Source: Asticcacaulis taihuensis (GTDB lineage Bacteria > Pseudomonadota > Alphaproteobacteria > Caulobacterales > Caulobacteraceae). Taken from it: 64,000 bases of DNA. The position numbers and the translations under genes were made by a program. Under the pieces are notes generated by a model, which was given only the letters and a program-made list of their open reading frames with translations, did not search any database and was not told the origin of the DNA. Positions within the stretch are counted from its first letter, which is position 1; each line of letters starts with the position of its first letter. The stretch covers positions 205,478-269,477 of the forward strand of contig NZ_FMTS01000006.1 of the NCBI RefSeq assembly GCF_900100255.1, read 5' to 3'. This document shows, piece by piece, positions 1 through 8,236 of the stretch.

Positions 1-2013
1 GAAGTAGTTCTTCGCCGTCGGGCCGTCGAAAGGCCCGCCTTCCTTCATGAACTTCTCATAGGCGTCGGCCACCAGGGCGTCCGACCACAGGTAGGAATAA
101 TAGCCCGCCGAATAACCGTCATCGGCGAAGATGTGCGCGAACTGCGTCGGGCGGTGGCGCATGACGATTTCCTTCGGCATGTTCAGCTTGGCCAGTTCGG
201 TCTTCTCAAAAGCGACGATGTCGATATCGGTTTCGCCGGCCAGGTGATACTTCATGTCGATCAGGGCGCAAGCCAGGTATTCGACCGTGGCAAAGCCCTG
301 GTTGAACTTCGATGACTTCACCAACTTTTCCTGCAATTCGGCCGGCATTGGCTTGCCGGTTTCATAATGGATGGCGAACTGGTTCAGCACCACCGGTAGC
401 GGTAGCCAGTGCTCGTTGAGCTGCGACGGGAACTCGACGAAATCGGTCGCCGTATTGGTGCCACCCTGGCTCGGATACCAGGCGTTCGAGCTGAGCGCAT
501 GGATGGCGTGGCCGAACTCATGGAACATGGTCTCGGCATCGTCCCAGGAAATGAGAATAGGCTTGCCCGGCTCAGCCTTGATGAAGTTGCAGTTGTTCGA
601 GCAGATGCAGATGTGATCGAGCATGTAGGACTGACCCTGGTACTCGGTCTCCCAGGCGCCGGAGGATTTGCCTTCGCGGGCGTAAGGGTCATAGTACCAC
701 ACGCCGACCTGCTTGCCGGCGCGCATCACTTTATAGGTCGTCACGTCCGGTTGGAAGACCGGCACGTCCTTCACCTGAATGAATTCGAAACCGTACATCT
801 TGTTGGCGGCCCAGAACATGGCGTCCTGGATCTTGTCCAGTTGTAGGTAGGGCTTCACTTCCGACTCATCGAGATCGTATTTCGCCTTCTTCACCTTTTC
901 GGCGTAGAAGCGGTAATCCCAGGCAGCAATGGTGATGTTGGCCCCTTCGGCGTCGGCGATCTTCTGCATGTCGGCCACTTCCTCGTGGACGCGATTGACG
1001 GCCGGTCCCCACACCGCCTCCATCAGGTTCATGGCGTTGTCAGGTGTCTTGGCCATGGCGACTTCGAGGCGCCAGTGCGCATGGGTCGGATAGCCATAGA
1101 GCTTTGCGCGCTTTGCTCTCAGCTTGAGGATTTGCGAACCGATCTGCTTGTTGTCCCACTGGTCGTTATTGTCGCCACGCATGATATAGGCGCGCCACAC
1201 CTTTTCGCGCAGGTCGCGGCGGGTCGAATAGGTGGTGAAGGGCTCCATGGCCGAGCGCGTATTCTGCACGGCATACATGCCATCCTTACCCAGTTCCTTC
1301 GCCTTGGAGGCCAGGGCGGCAATGAAGGGTTCCGGCAGGCCATCGAGATCATCCCTGGTGATGAAGGTGGCCTGGGCCTCGTCATGCTTCAGATTGTTCG
1401 AGAAGCGGTTGAACAGGGTGGCCAGTTGCTGATTGATATCGGCCACTTCCTTCTTTTGCGCATCCGACAGCTTGGCGCCGGCGCGGACGAAATTGTTGTA
1501 CTTCTTCCACAGCAGACGGTCCTGCTGTGGATTGAGCTTCAGGCTGTCGCGCTGGTTATAAACTGCCTCGATACGCTGGAAGAGGTCGGCATTCTGGGTA
1601 ATTTCGTCGCCGAAAGCCGCCTTGACCGGCGACAGCCTGGCGGAGACATCGGGGAAGCCGCCGGTGGAGAGGTTTGAATCCCAGACATTATAAACCGCAC
1701 CGACGCGATCATAGGCGGCGCCGGAGGTCTCATAGGCTTCGATGACATTCTGGAAGGTCGGCTGGGCGGGATTGTCCGTAATCGCCCTGATCTCGGCGCG
1801 CATGGCATCCATGGCTGTCAGGGTCGCCGGTTCGAAATCGGCAATCTTCACCTTGTCGAAGGCGGGCACGCCGCCATAGGGACCGGTCCAGGCTTGAGTC
1901 AGATAGGCGGTAGCGATGGCAATGCCTCCGGTGCTTTGCGCGAGTGTGGGCGTGGTGACGAAGGCGGCTGTGCTGGCGCCGGCCATCAGGCCAAGGGCGG
2001 TGCGGCGGTTCAT
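1..2013 (-). CDS. dcp: M3 family oligopeptidase (peptidyl-dipeptidase Dcp type), 3' end cut by window edge
   Basis: Zinc metallopeptidase of family M3, which trims short peptides in the periplasm or cytoplasm. The minus strand is open from an ATG at 2013 to the left edge, giving about 670 residues; only the extreme C-terminus is missing. The M3 zinc motif HEFGH is read at 508-522, preceded by TMF as is usual in this family. The N-terminus (MNRRTALGLMAGASTAAF...TLAQ) looks like an export signal with a cut after ALAQ-type residues, which suggests a periplasmic location and possibly a Tat-type double Arg. The gene is divergent from murI, with 146 bp between them. Dcp rather than oligopeptidase A is inferred from overall length and signal peptide; the subtype is not certain. 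Confidence 0.85.
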   Translation of the reverse strand, partial: MNRRTALGLMAGASTAAFVTTPTLAQSTGGIAIATAYLTQAWTGPYGGVPAFDKVKIADFEPATLTAMDAMRAEIRAITDNPAQPTFQNVIEAYETSGAAYDRVGAVYNVWDSNLSTGGFPDVSARLSPVKAAFGDEITQNADLFQRIEAVYNQRDSLKLNPQQDRLLWKKYNNFVRAGAKLSDAQKKEVADINQQLATLFNRFSNNLKHDEAQATFITRDDLDGLPEPFIAALASKAKELGKDGMYAVQNTRSAMEPFTTYSTRRDLREKVWRAYIMRGDNNDQWDNKQIGSQILKLRAKRAKLYGYPTHAHWRLEVAMAKTPDNAMNLMEAVWGPAVNRVHEEVADMQKIADAEGANITIAAWDYRFYAEKVKKAKYDLDESEVKPYLQLDKIQDAMFWAANKMYGFEFIQVKDVPVFQPDVTTYKVMRAGKQVGVWYYDPYAREGKSSGAWETEYQGQSYMLDHICICSNNCNFIKAEPGKPILISWDDAETMFHEFGHAIHALSSNAWYPSQGGTNTATDFVEFPSQLNEHWLPLPVVLNQFAIHYETGKPMPAELQEKLVKSSKFNQGFATVEYLACALIDMKYHLAGETDIDIVAFEKTELAKLNMPKEIVMRHRPTQFAHIFADDGYSAGYYSYLWSDALVADAYEKFMKEGGPFDGPTAKNYF

Positions 2014-2159
2014 TTGGGGTGAGGACAAGTGAAGCTCCCTTAGAGGGCCGAAGGCTAAAAAGCCTAGTTTACGAGACAGGCCAAAAGTCGTAACTGATGA
2101 ACCTATAGACCGCAACAAACGCGGCCAAATTAAGTTTTCGTAACACAGGAAATCAGTTC

Positions 2160-3029
2160 ATGGCGATCGGCGTTTTTGATTCCGGCATCGGCGGCCTAAG
2201 CATCCATCGCGCCCTGGTCGACCGCCTGCCCCAGGCCGATTTCGTCTATCTCGCCGATCAGAAACACGCCCCCTATGGTGACCGCTCCGGTGAGGAGATC
2301 GTCGAACTGACGCGTCAGGGCTGCGAAACCCTGTTTGAAGCCGGCGCGTCGCTGGTGGTGCTGGCCTGCAATACCGCTTCGGCCGTGGCCCTGCGCCGCC
2401 TGCAATCGACCTGGCTGGCGCAATTCCGCAAAACCTATAGGCGTCCGGTCAATGTGCTGGGCATTATCGTCCCCACCATCGAGGCCGCCACCGGCCTGCC
2501 CTGGGAACACGAGGCCGAGCGTCGCGGCGAGAAGATCGAAAAGCTCGATGTCATCGGCGTGTTCTCGACCGTCGCCACCGCCCGCTCGCGCGTTTACGAG
2601 ATCGAAATCGACAAGCGCCGTCAGGATATCGCCGTTTTCACCGAAGCCTGTTCCGGCCTGGCCGACATGATCGAGCAGGGCGCAGCGCGCGAAGACCTCT
2701 CGGCCAAGATCAAGGGGCATGTCGAATCCCTGCGTATTCGCATCGGCCGTTACCCGGACCGGGCCATCCTCGGCTGCACCCATTATGAACTTGTGGCCGA
2801 CCTCTTCCGCGAGCACCTGCCCGCCGGCACGCCGCTGATCCACCAACCGGCGCCGGTCTCCAAGGCCCTGGCGGACTATATCGAACGCCATCCGGAATAT
2901 ACCATTGGCGACACCGGCGCGCGCACCTTCCTGACTACCGGCGAACCGCGCACGCAGTCGGCCCTGATCGAAGCCTTCTGGGGTGCGCCGCTGACGTTTG
3001 CCGCCGTGAGTGCCGTGAAAGCGGCGTAG
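2160..3029 (+). CDS. murI: Glutamate racemase
   Basis: Interconverts L- and D-glutamate to supply D-Glu for peptidoglycan; cytoplasmic and PLP-independent. The 289 residues match the usual family length. The N-terminal DSGIGG motif (residues 7-12), the first catalytic cysteine in CNTAS (Cys70) and the second in GCTHY (Cys206) are all present, so the enzyme should be active. An insertion-like stretch between them (around residues 115-130, charged EAERRGEKIEK) is slightly longer than in many homologues. AGGAAA lies 8 nt before the ATG. It appears monocistronic: the M3 peptidase diverges upstream and a strong terminator follows. Confidence 0.95.
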   Translation: MAIGVFDSGIGGLSIHRALVDRLPQADFVYLADQKHAPYGDRSGEEIVELTRQGCETLFEAGASLVVLACNTASAVALRRLQSTWLAQFRKTYRRPVNVLGIIVPTIEAATGLPWEHEAERRGEKIEKLDVIGVFSTVATARSRVYEIEIDKRRQDIAVFTEACSGLADMIEQGAAREDLSAKIKGHVESLRIRIGRYPDRAILGCTHYELVADLFREHLPAGTPLIHQPAPVSKALADYIERHPEYTIGDTGARTFLTTGEPRTQSALIEAFWGAPLTFAAVSAVKAA

Positions 3030-3103
3030 AGCAAGGCTAGGAGGCACAGCCTACCGGGGGCGCCTAGCCTGGACCTCATAACAGGACAAGTGATTAACCG
3101 CTT

Positions 3104-3149
3104 AACTACAGAAAAACCGGACCCGCTTGGGCCCGGTTTTTCTGTAGTT
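3104..3149. terminator. Long perfect bidirectional terminator between murI and ahpF
   Basis: The left arm AACTACAGAAAAACCGG pairs completely with the right arm ending CCGGTTTTTCTGTAGTT, a stem of at least 17 bp with A- and T-tracts, so it works for both converging genes. A second weaker inverted repeat (AGGCTAGG at 3034-3041 with CCTAGCCT at 3063-3070) lies directly after the murI stop. Confidence 0.85.
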
Positions 3150-3180
3150 CAAATGACTATCCACTGCCCAGTTCCGGGGT

Positions 3181-3201
3181 CAAGGGGTCCGTGACCCCTT
3201 G
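3181..3201 (-). terminator. Short GC hairpin after ahpF
   Basis: CAAGGGGTC / GACCCCTTG hairpin with a 3-nt loop, 5 bp beyond the ahpF stop codon. There is no clear T-run. Similar compact GGGGTC- or GGGGCC-type palindromes follow other genes here (12649, 20412, 20497). Confidence 0.5.
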
Positions 3202-3206
3202 CCTTG

Positions 3207-4793
3207 CTACTCTGCTGCGATATCCACCGGCACCGACGTGCGGATCAGGTGATCAAAGGCCGACAGCGCCGCCTTGGAGCCTTCACCCATGGCAATGACG
3301 ATCTGCTTGTAGGGTACGGTCGTCGCGTCGCCGGCGGCGAAGATGCCGTGGGCCGAGGTTTCGCCGCGGTCATTGATCTCGATTTCGCCGCGTGGGGAGA
3401 GGTTGATCGTGCCCTTCAGCCATTCGGTATTGGGCAGCAGGCCGATCTGGACGAAGATGCCTTCCAGTTCGATTGTGTGCAGGGTATCGTGGATGCGATC
3501 CTTGTAGACCAGACCCGTCACCTTATCGCCGTCGCCCAGTACTTCTGTAGTCTGGGCATTGGTGATCACCGTCACGTTCGGCAGGCTGTAGAGCTTGCGT
3601 TGCAGGACGGCATCGGCGCGCAGTTCCGGCGCGAATTCCAGCAGGGTGACATGGGCCACGATGCCGGCCAGGTCGATGGCCGCTTCCACGCCGGAATTAC
3701 CGCCGCCGATCACCGCGGTGCGCTTGCCCTTGAAGAGCGGACCGTCACAATGCGGGCAGTAGGCCACGCCCTTGTTGCGGTACTGGTCTTCACCGGGCAC
3801 GCCCATCTGGCGCCAGCGGGCGCCGGTGGAGATCACCACCGTGCGGGCGCGCAAAGCGGCGCCGCTTTCGAGGCGCACCTCCGCCAGACCGCCGGGCTCT
3901 GAGGCCGGGATCAGCTTCGTTGCCTTTTGCAGGTTCATGATATCGACATCATAGTCCTTGACGTGCTGCTCCAGCGCCGTGGCCAGTTTCGGGCCTTCGG
4001 TATGCGAGACCGAGATGAAGTTCTCGATCGCCATGGTGTCGAGCACCTGGCCGCCGAAACGTTCGGCCACCACGCCGGTGCGGATACCCTTGCGCGCGGC
4101 ATAGATAGCCGCGGCCGCGCCGGCCGGGCCACCGCCGATGACCAGCACGTCGAATTCCGACTTGGCGTCGATCTTGGCGGCTTCACGCGCCTGGGCGCCG
4201 GTATCGATCTTTGCGAGGATCTGCTCCAGGCCCATGCGGCCCTGACCGAAGGGCTGGCCATTGACCAGGATGGTCGGCACGGCCATGACCTGGCGCGCCT
4301 CGACCTCGTCCTTGAACAGGGCGCCATCGATGGCGACGTGCTTGATCTTCGGGTTGAGCACGCTCATCAGGTTCAGCGCCTGCACCACGTCCGGGCAGTT
4401 CTGGCAGGTCAGCGAGAAATAGGTTTCGAACTTCAGTTCGCCGTCGATATCCAGCGCCTTAACCTGCTCGATCACGTCGGCTTCGACGCGCGGCGGGTGG
4501 CCGCCGACCTGCAACAGCGCCAGGACCAGAGAGGTGAATTCGTGCCCCATCGGCAGGCCGGCGAAGGTGACGCTTATGTCGGTGCCGGGACGCTGAATAG
4601 CGAAGGAGGGCACACGCGAGTCAGTGCCATCTGTCTTCAGCGAGACCTTTTCCGAAGCCTCGACGATGTCGTTCAGCAGCTCGGTCATTTCGCGTGACTT
4701 CGCGCTGCCATCAACCGTGGCAACCAGTTCGATCGGCATCCGGAGGTTTTCCAGATACGCTTTCAGTTGCGTCTTCATCCCTGCGTCAAGCAT
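3207..4793 (-). CDS. ahpF: Alkyl hydroperoxide reductase subunit F
   Basis: FAD/NADH-dependent disulfide reductase that re-reduces AhpC; cytoplasmic. At 528 residues it is full length. It has the N-terminal tandem thioredoxin-like domain with the redox pair CQNC (around residues 129-132), the FAD dinucleotide motif GGGPAG (around 219-224), the catalytic CPHC (around 345-348) and the C-terminal GDATT FAD motif. It is the last gene of a minus-strand ahpD-ahpC-ahpF series. An R1 repeat occupies the gap after ahpC, so ahpF may be read through from ahpC or need its own promoter in the 80 bp before its start. Confidence 0.95.
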   Translation of the reverse strand: MLDAGMKTQLKAYLENLRMPIELVATVDGSAKSREMTELLNDIVEASEKVSLKTDGTDSRVPSFAIQRPGTDISVTFAGLPMGHEFTSLVLALLQVGGHPPRVEADVIEQVKALDIDGELKFETYFSLTCQNCPDVVQALNLMSVLNPKIKHVAIDGALFKDEVEARQVMAVPTILVNGQPFGQGRMGLEQILAKIDTGAQAREAAKIDAKSEFDVLVIGGGPAGAAAAIYAARKGIRTGVVAERFGGQVLDTMAIENFISVSHTEGPKLATALEQHVKDYDVDIMNLQKATKLIPASEPGGLAEVRLESGAALRARTVVISTGARWRQMGVPGEDQYRNKGVAYCPHCDGPLFKGKRTAVIGGGNSGVEAAIDLAGIVAHVTLLEFAPELRADAVLQRKLYSLPNVTVITNAQTTEVLGDGDKVTGLVYKDRIHDTLHTIELEGIFVQIGLLPNTEWLKGTINLSPRGEIEINDRGETSAHGIFAAGDATTVPYKQIVIAMGEGSKAALSAFDHLIRTSVPVDIAAE

Positions 4794-4873
4794 GGTGGTA
4801 CTCCGTTAGAAATAGGGGGAAATCATTGTCCATATTCAGGCTCCGCGAAGCCTGCATAAGGAGAATGAACTTA

Positions 4874-5033
4874 TCTCCTCCCTTGCGAGCTTCTTTGGCG
4901 AAGCGGGGGAGGTGGCGAGCAAGCGCCGCCGTCAGGCGAAGCGCGTCGAGACGGAGGGGGCTTTCATAAGCGAGAAGCCCCCTCCACCCCTTCGGGGTCC
5001 CCCTCCCCCGCTACGCAGGGGAGGAGAAGGGGC
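4874..5033. repeat. R1 element, copy a (two inverted hairpin arms)
   Basis: GC-rich interspersed element filling the ahpC-ahpF gap up to the ahpC stop codon. The left arm contains CTCCTCCC...GCGGGGGAGGTGGC and GACGGAGGGGGC; the right arm is its inverse (GCCCCCTCC...CCCCCTCCCCCGC...GGGGAGGAGAAGG). Each arm folds into its own hairpin. Other copies lie at 27911, 34420, 37820, 40017, 45084, 45654, 45829 and (trimmed) 51705. Confidence 0.8.
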
Positions 5034-5597
5034 TTAGATCTTGCCGACGAGGTCCAGCGAAGGCGCGAGCGTCTTTTCGCCTTCTTCCCACTTGGCCGGG
5101 CAGACTTCGCCAGGGTGCGAAGCGACATATTGTGCCGCCTTGACCTTGCGGAGCAGTTCGGTGGCGTTACGACCAACACCTTCCGAGGTGATTTCCATGA
5201 ACTGGATGATGCCGTCCGGATCGACCAGGAAGGTGCCTCGATCGGCCAGGCCGACGCCCGGACGCATGACGTCGAAATTGTTGGTGAGGGTGCCGGATTG
5301 ATCACCAACCATATAGTAGTTGATCTTGCTGATGGCCGGCGAGGTGTCGTGCCAGGCCTTGTGCGAGAAGTGCGTATCGGTCGAAACCGAGAACACTTCA
5401 ACATTCATCTTTTGCAGTTCGGGATAGATGCCGGCCAGGTCTTCCAGTTCGGTCGGACAGACGAAGGTGAAGTCGGCCGGATAGAAGAAGAAGATGGACC
5501 ATTTGCCCTTGGTGTCGGCGTCGGAGATGTCGACGAACTTGCCTGCCTTGTAAGCGGTCGCCTTGAACGGCTTGATGGCGGTGTTGATGAGAGCCAT
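5034..5597 (-). CDS. ahpC: Alkyl hydroperoxide reductase subunit C (2-Cys peroxiredoxin)
   Basis: Reduces hydrogen peroxide and organic hydroperoxides; recycled by AhpF. The 187 residues are typical. The peroxidatic cysteine is in FTFVCPTE (Cys47) and the resolving cysteine in EVCPAKW (about Cys166), so this is a typical AhpC1-type 2-Cys peroxiredoxin. It lies between ahpD upstream and ahpF downstream on the minus strand. A 110-bp AT-rich upstream gap suggests a separate inducible promoter. Confidence 0.97.
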   Translation of the reverse strand: MALINTAIKPFKATAYKAGKFVDISDADTKGKWSIFFFYPADFTFVCPTELEDLAGIYPELQKMNVEVFSVSTDTHFSHKAWHDTSPAISKINYYMVGDQSGTLTNNFDVMRPGVGLADRGTFLVDPDGIIQFMEITSEGVGRNATELLRKVKAAQYVASHPGEVCPAKWEEGEKTLAPSLDLVGKI

Positions 5598-5707
5598 GGG
5601 GTATTTCCTTGATTAGAGTGGAACCGGGTTAAGCGGTACGGGGGGACAATCGCTCAAAACAATCAATAGAGCAAATTTGTTTTATTTTATTTTTGCATAG
5701 ATTTTTC
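5598..5707 (-). promoter_or_regulatory. AT-rich ahpC upstream region, probable OxyR-controlled promoter
   Basis: 5650-5707 is nearly all A/T in a GC-rich neighbourhood and contains CTAT/ATAG half sites spaced along the helix. OxyR control is inferred from the adjacent oxyR and the family role; no full OxyR tetra-site can be written out with confidence. Confidence 0.4.
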
Positions 5708-6244
5708 TTATGTTGATGCCAGGGCCGATTCCGCGCGCAGAACCGCCGAAATGGCATTGACGGTCGAGGCGATGCGCAGGGCGGCCTGTATCTGGACCGC
5801 GGTGACGCCATGATTGCGCAGAACCTTTTCGTGGCTGTCCATGCACAGGCCGCAGGCATTGACCGCCGAAACGGCCAGGGACCACAGCTCGAAATCGACC
5901 TTGTCGACGCCGGGATTGGTCAGGATATTCATGCGGAGGCCGGCGCGCATCTTTTCATATTCCTTGTTCTGCATCAGGTGCAGGGCACGGAAATAGACAT
6001 TGTTCAGCCCCATGATGGCGGCCGCAGCCTTGGCGGCGGTGATCGCTTCCGGCGTCATGATCTCACTGGCGGCAGCTTCGATGTTTTTCACCACCGCCGG
6101 CACGCCAACCGCATGGGCGCAGGAGAGAAATGTGCCCCATTTCTGCTGGTCATTCACGATGGTTTCGTTCAGCAGGTTGGTTAGGTTCGACGACAGATCC
6201 TTGGCATAGGCGGGGATCAGGCTTTGCAGGGTTTCGATGGACAT
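5708..6244 (-). CDS. ahpD: Alkylhydroperoxidase AhpD-like carboxymuconolactone-decarboxylase family protein
   Basis: Peroxidase or thiol partner of the AhpC system. It has 178 residues, all-helical CMD fold. The AhpD active-site signature CGLCMDSH (Cys pair around 131 and 134, with the following His) is intact. It is divergent from oxyR across 71 bp and is first in the ahpD-ahpC-ahpF series. In actinobacteria AhpD recycles AhpC through lipoamide; here AhpF is also present, so AhpD may act as an independent peroxidase. That last point is inference. Confidence 0.92.
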   Translation of the reverse strand: MSIETLQSLIPAYAKDLSSNLTNLLNETIVNDQQKWGTFLSCAHAVGVPAVVKNIEAAASEIMTPEAITAAKAAAAIMGLNNVYFRALHLMQNKEYEKMRAGLRMNILTNPGVDKVDFELWSLAVSAVNACGLCMDSHEKVLRNHGVTAVQIQAALRIASTVNAISAVLRAESALAST

Positions 6245-6280
6245 GGGCGCCTCGGTTTTTATAGAATGTGGTTATGAATT

Positions 6281-6309
6281 TTGACAATTCAATAAACTGA
6301 TCTTATATA
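6281..6309 (+). promoter_or_regulatory. Strong oxyR promoter, probably giving a leaderless mRNA
   Basis: TTGACA (6281-6286), a 17-nt spacer and TATATA (6304-6309) end only 6 nt before the oxyR ATG at 6316, so transcription should start on or next to the A of the start codon. There is no Shine-Dalgarno sequence between. ATAG-N7-TTAT (6261-6275) nearby resembles one OxyR half site (ATAG-N7-CTAT). Confidence 0.6.
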
Positions 6310-6315
6310 GCCATC

Positions 6316-7236
6316 ATGCTCCCGACTCTCAGACAATTGCAATACCTCAAGCTGCTGGCCGAACATAAGAGCTTCGGCGGCGCGGCGGAAGCCGCCTTCG
6401 TGTCGCAGCCGGCGCTCTCTTCCGGCATTGCCGAACTGGAAAAGATACTGGGCGTGCGCGTGGTTGATCGTTCGCGCGGCCAGGTGATCCTGACGGCCGT
6501 TGGCGAAGAGACGCTAAAACGATCGGAAGATATCCTGGCGCGGGCCGAAGACCTGGTGGAGGCAGCGCGCGGCGCCAATCGCCCCCTGACAGGCCGCTTC
6601 CGGCTGGGCGTCATCCCCACGGTCGCCCCCTTTCTGCTGCCCAAGGCGCTTTTGAAACTGCGCAGGGATTTCCCTGACCTGCGTCTCTTTCTGCGCGAAG
6701 ACCAGACGGCCCGATTGATCGCCTCGCTGAAATCAGGGGCGCTTGATGCCGCCGTCATCGCCCTGCCTTATGACCTGGCCGGACTTGACCACGCCTTTAT
6801 CTGCAAGGATGAGATCGTGGCCGCTACGCCTTTAGGCCACCGCCTTTCCGGCGGCGACCGCATCGCGCCGGAAGACCTGAAAAACGAAGAACTGATCCTG
6901 CTGGAAGACGGCCACTGCCTGCGCGATCATGCCCTGGCCGCCTGTTCCTGGACCTCGCCCACCGGCACCTCGGAATCGCTGTCGACATATGCGGCAAACC
7001 ACGGTGGCGGCTTTGCAGCGACCTCGCTGAATACGCTTGTCCAGATGGTCGGCTCCGGCCTCGGCGTCTCGCTGCTGCCGGCCATGGCGGTGGATTCCGG
7101 TATGGTGAAAGCCGACGAGGTCTGTGTGCGCCCTCTTGCCTCGGATCATGCCTTCCGAGATATTGTCGTCATCTGGCGCGCCGGCTCCAGCCGTGCAGCC
7201 GAGGCCAGGCTACTGGCGGAAAAGCTCAAGGAGTAG
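6316..7236 (+). CDS. oxyR: Hydrogen peroxide-inducible activator, LysR family
   Basis: Peroxide-sensing LysR regulator of the ahp genes. It has 306 residues: an N-terminal winged HTH (around 1-60, LRQLQYLKLLAEHKSFGGAA) and a type 2 periplasmic-binding-protein-like sensor domain. The two redox cysteines are Cys201 (GHCLRDH) and Cys210 (LAACSW), with exactly the nine-residue spacing of E. coli Cys199/Cys208, so a disulfide switch is expected. It is divergently transcribed from ahpD. The next gene, a small lipoprotein, starts 3 bp downstream and is probably cotranscribed. Confidence 0.95.
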   Translation: MLPTLRQLQYLKLLAEHKSFGGAAEAAFVSQPALSSGIAELEKILGVRVVDRSRGQVILTAVGEETLKRSEDILARAEDLVEAARGANRPLTGRFRLGVIPTVAPFLLPKALLKLRRDFPDLRLFLREDQTARLIASLKSGALDAAVIALPYDLAGLDHAFICKDEIVAATPLGHRLSGGDRIAPEDLKNEELILLEDGHCLRDHALAACSWTSPTGTSESLSTYAANHGGGFAATSLNTLVQMVGSGLGVSLLPAMAVDSGMVKADEVCVRPLASDHAFRDIVVIWRAGSSRAAEARLLAEKLKE

Positions 7237-7239
7237 CCA

Positions 7240-7662
7240 ATGCGGATAGTCTGTGCTGCCCTTGCCCTGCTGGCCCTCACGGCCTGCTCCAAACCGGCGC
7301 CGGAAGCGGATACATCGTCCGCGGCATCGGTCGCACCGCCGCCGGTCAGGGATGACTGGCCCGGCAAATATGAGGGCGAGCTGATGGTGCGCATCAGCGG
7401 TCTGCCCAATGCCCATAAAGTGGTGCTGGTGGCAGCCACGGCGGATGGCTGCACGGGTGATATCGGCCTGGCCGGCGGCGAGCCGGCAAAGGATATATCT
7501 CCCACCGAGCTTGGTTTGACTTTGAAACCCGACGACAAGACGACCTGCACCATCAGTATCAAGAAAGACGGTGATAAGTTGACCGTTTCCGAGAGTGGGA
7601 TCTGCACGGCCTATCACGGCCTGGCGTGCAGCTTTAATGGCTCGGTGGTGAGGTTGAAGTGA
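7240..7662 (+). CDS. Small lipoprotein of unknown function, paralogue of the next gene
   Basis: 140 residues with a lipoprotein signal (LALLALTAC, lipobox Cys16). The mature part has a DWPGKYEGEL start, two Cys-containing strands and ends CSFNGSVVRLK. It is not a family I recognise. It begins 3 bp after oxyR and overlaps its own paralogue by 4 bp (GTGA). The shared frame (DW.G.Y.G, DGC.G, CSFNGS..R.K) shows the two are tandem duplicates. Small size and Cys pairs suggest a compact beta protein anchored in the outer or inner membrane. Confidence 0.8.
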   Translation: MRIVCAALALLALTACSKPAPEADTSSAASVAPPPVRDDWPGKYEGELMVRISGLPNAHKVVLVAATADGCTGDIGLAGGEPAKDISPTELGLTLKPDDKTTCTISIKKDGDKLTVSESGICTAYHGLACSFNGSVVRLK

Positions 7663-8042
7663 TCCGATATGTTCTGATTTTGCCCTTATTGCTTCTAGGG
7701 GCTTGTTTAAAAGTTAAACAACCGGCCCCATCTCCTGGAGATTGGGCAGGTGTATATTCAGGGTATGGATTGAAGGCTCAAGTTATACCTAAGGGGGGTG
7801 GCTATAATATCATTTTGACGCTCAAATCACCTGACGGCTGTAAAGGTAAATTTCAAAACGAGGTCTTATCTAGGCCAGAAGGGGAAAGTCTTGATTTTGG
7901 AGCTTCTGCGCCTGGGAAAGCTTGGTGCGAGATAAATTTGACGCGTGACGGCGAGCTTGTGACCATTGAAGAAACAGATACCTGTCAAGTTTTCAGAAAA
8001 GAAGGATGTTCTTTCAATGGCTCTATCGCCCGCATAAAATAG
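7659..8042 (+). CDS. Small lipoprotein of unknown function, AT-rich paralogue
   Basis: 127 residues starting at a GTG that overlaps the previous stop (GTGA). It has a lipobox at LLLGAC, then DWAGVYSGYGL, a DGCKGKF segment and the terminal CSFNGSIARIK shared with the upstream gene. Codon use differs markedly: many A/T-ending codons, GC visibly lower than the neighbour although the proteins are related. This points to transfer of one copy or relaxed codon selection rather than a recent duplication. Confidence 0.8.
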   Translation: MIRYVLILPLLLLGACLKVKQPAPSPGDWAGVYSGYGLKAQVIPKGGGYNIILTLKSPDGCKGKFQNEVLSRPEGESLDFGASAPGKAWCEINLTRDGELVTIEETDTCQVFRKEGCSFNGSIARIK

Positions 8043-8049
8043 CGCGCGT

Positions 8050-8214
8050 TTACTGCTCGTCTGTTTTTTGATTAGGTTCTTTCTCAGCCAATTCACGCTC
8101 TTTAGCCTCAAGCTCTGCAAGCGCTTTGAACACACTATCATATCGATCAAGCGTTCGCCGCATCGCTTCTTCAATAGTGATCGCAGGTTTTTCGGCTTTG
8201 GGTTTCTGGGTCAT
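8050..8214 (-). CDS. Small charged protein, 54 residues, unknown function
   Basis: Short frame from an ATG at 8214 to TAA at 8050. The product is Lys/Glu-rich: MTQKPKAEKPAITIEEAMRR, then a helix (ALAELEAKERELAEKE) predicted as a coiled coil, ending QKTDEQ. There is no signal or membrane segment. It is convergent with the AT-rich lipoprotein gene (7 bp apart), shares its low GC, and lies 22 bp beyond the nadE start on the same strand. Coding potential rests on the coherent amphipathic helix; no family recognised. Confidence 0.5.
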   Translation of the reverse strand: MTQKPKAEKPAITIEEAMRRTLDRYDSVFKALAELEAKERELAEKEPNQKTDEQ

Positions 8215-8236
8215 AACTAGTTATACCACGGATTAA

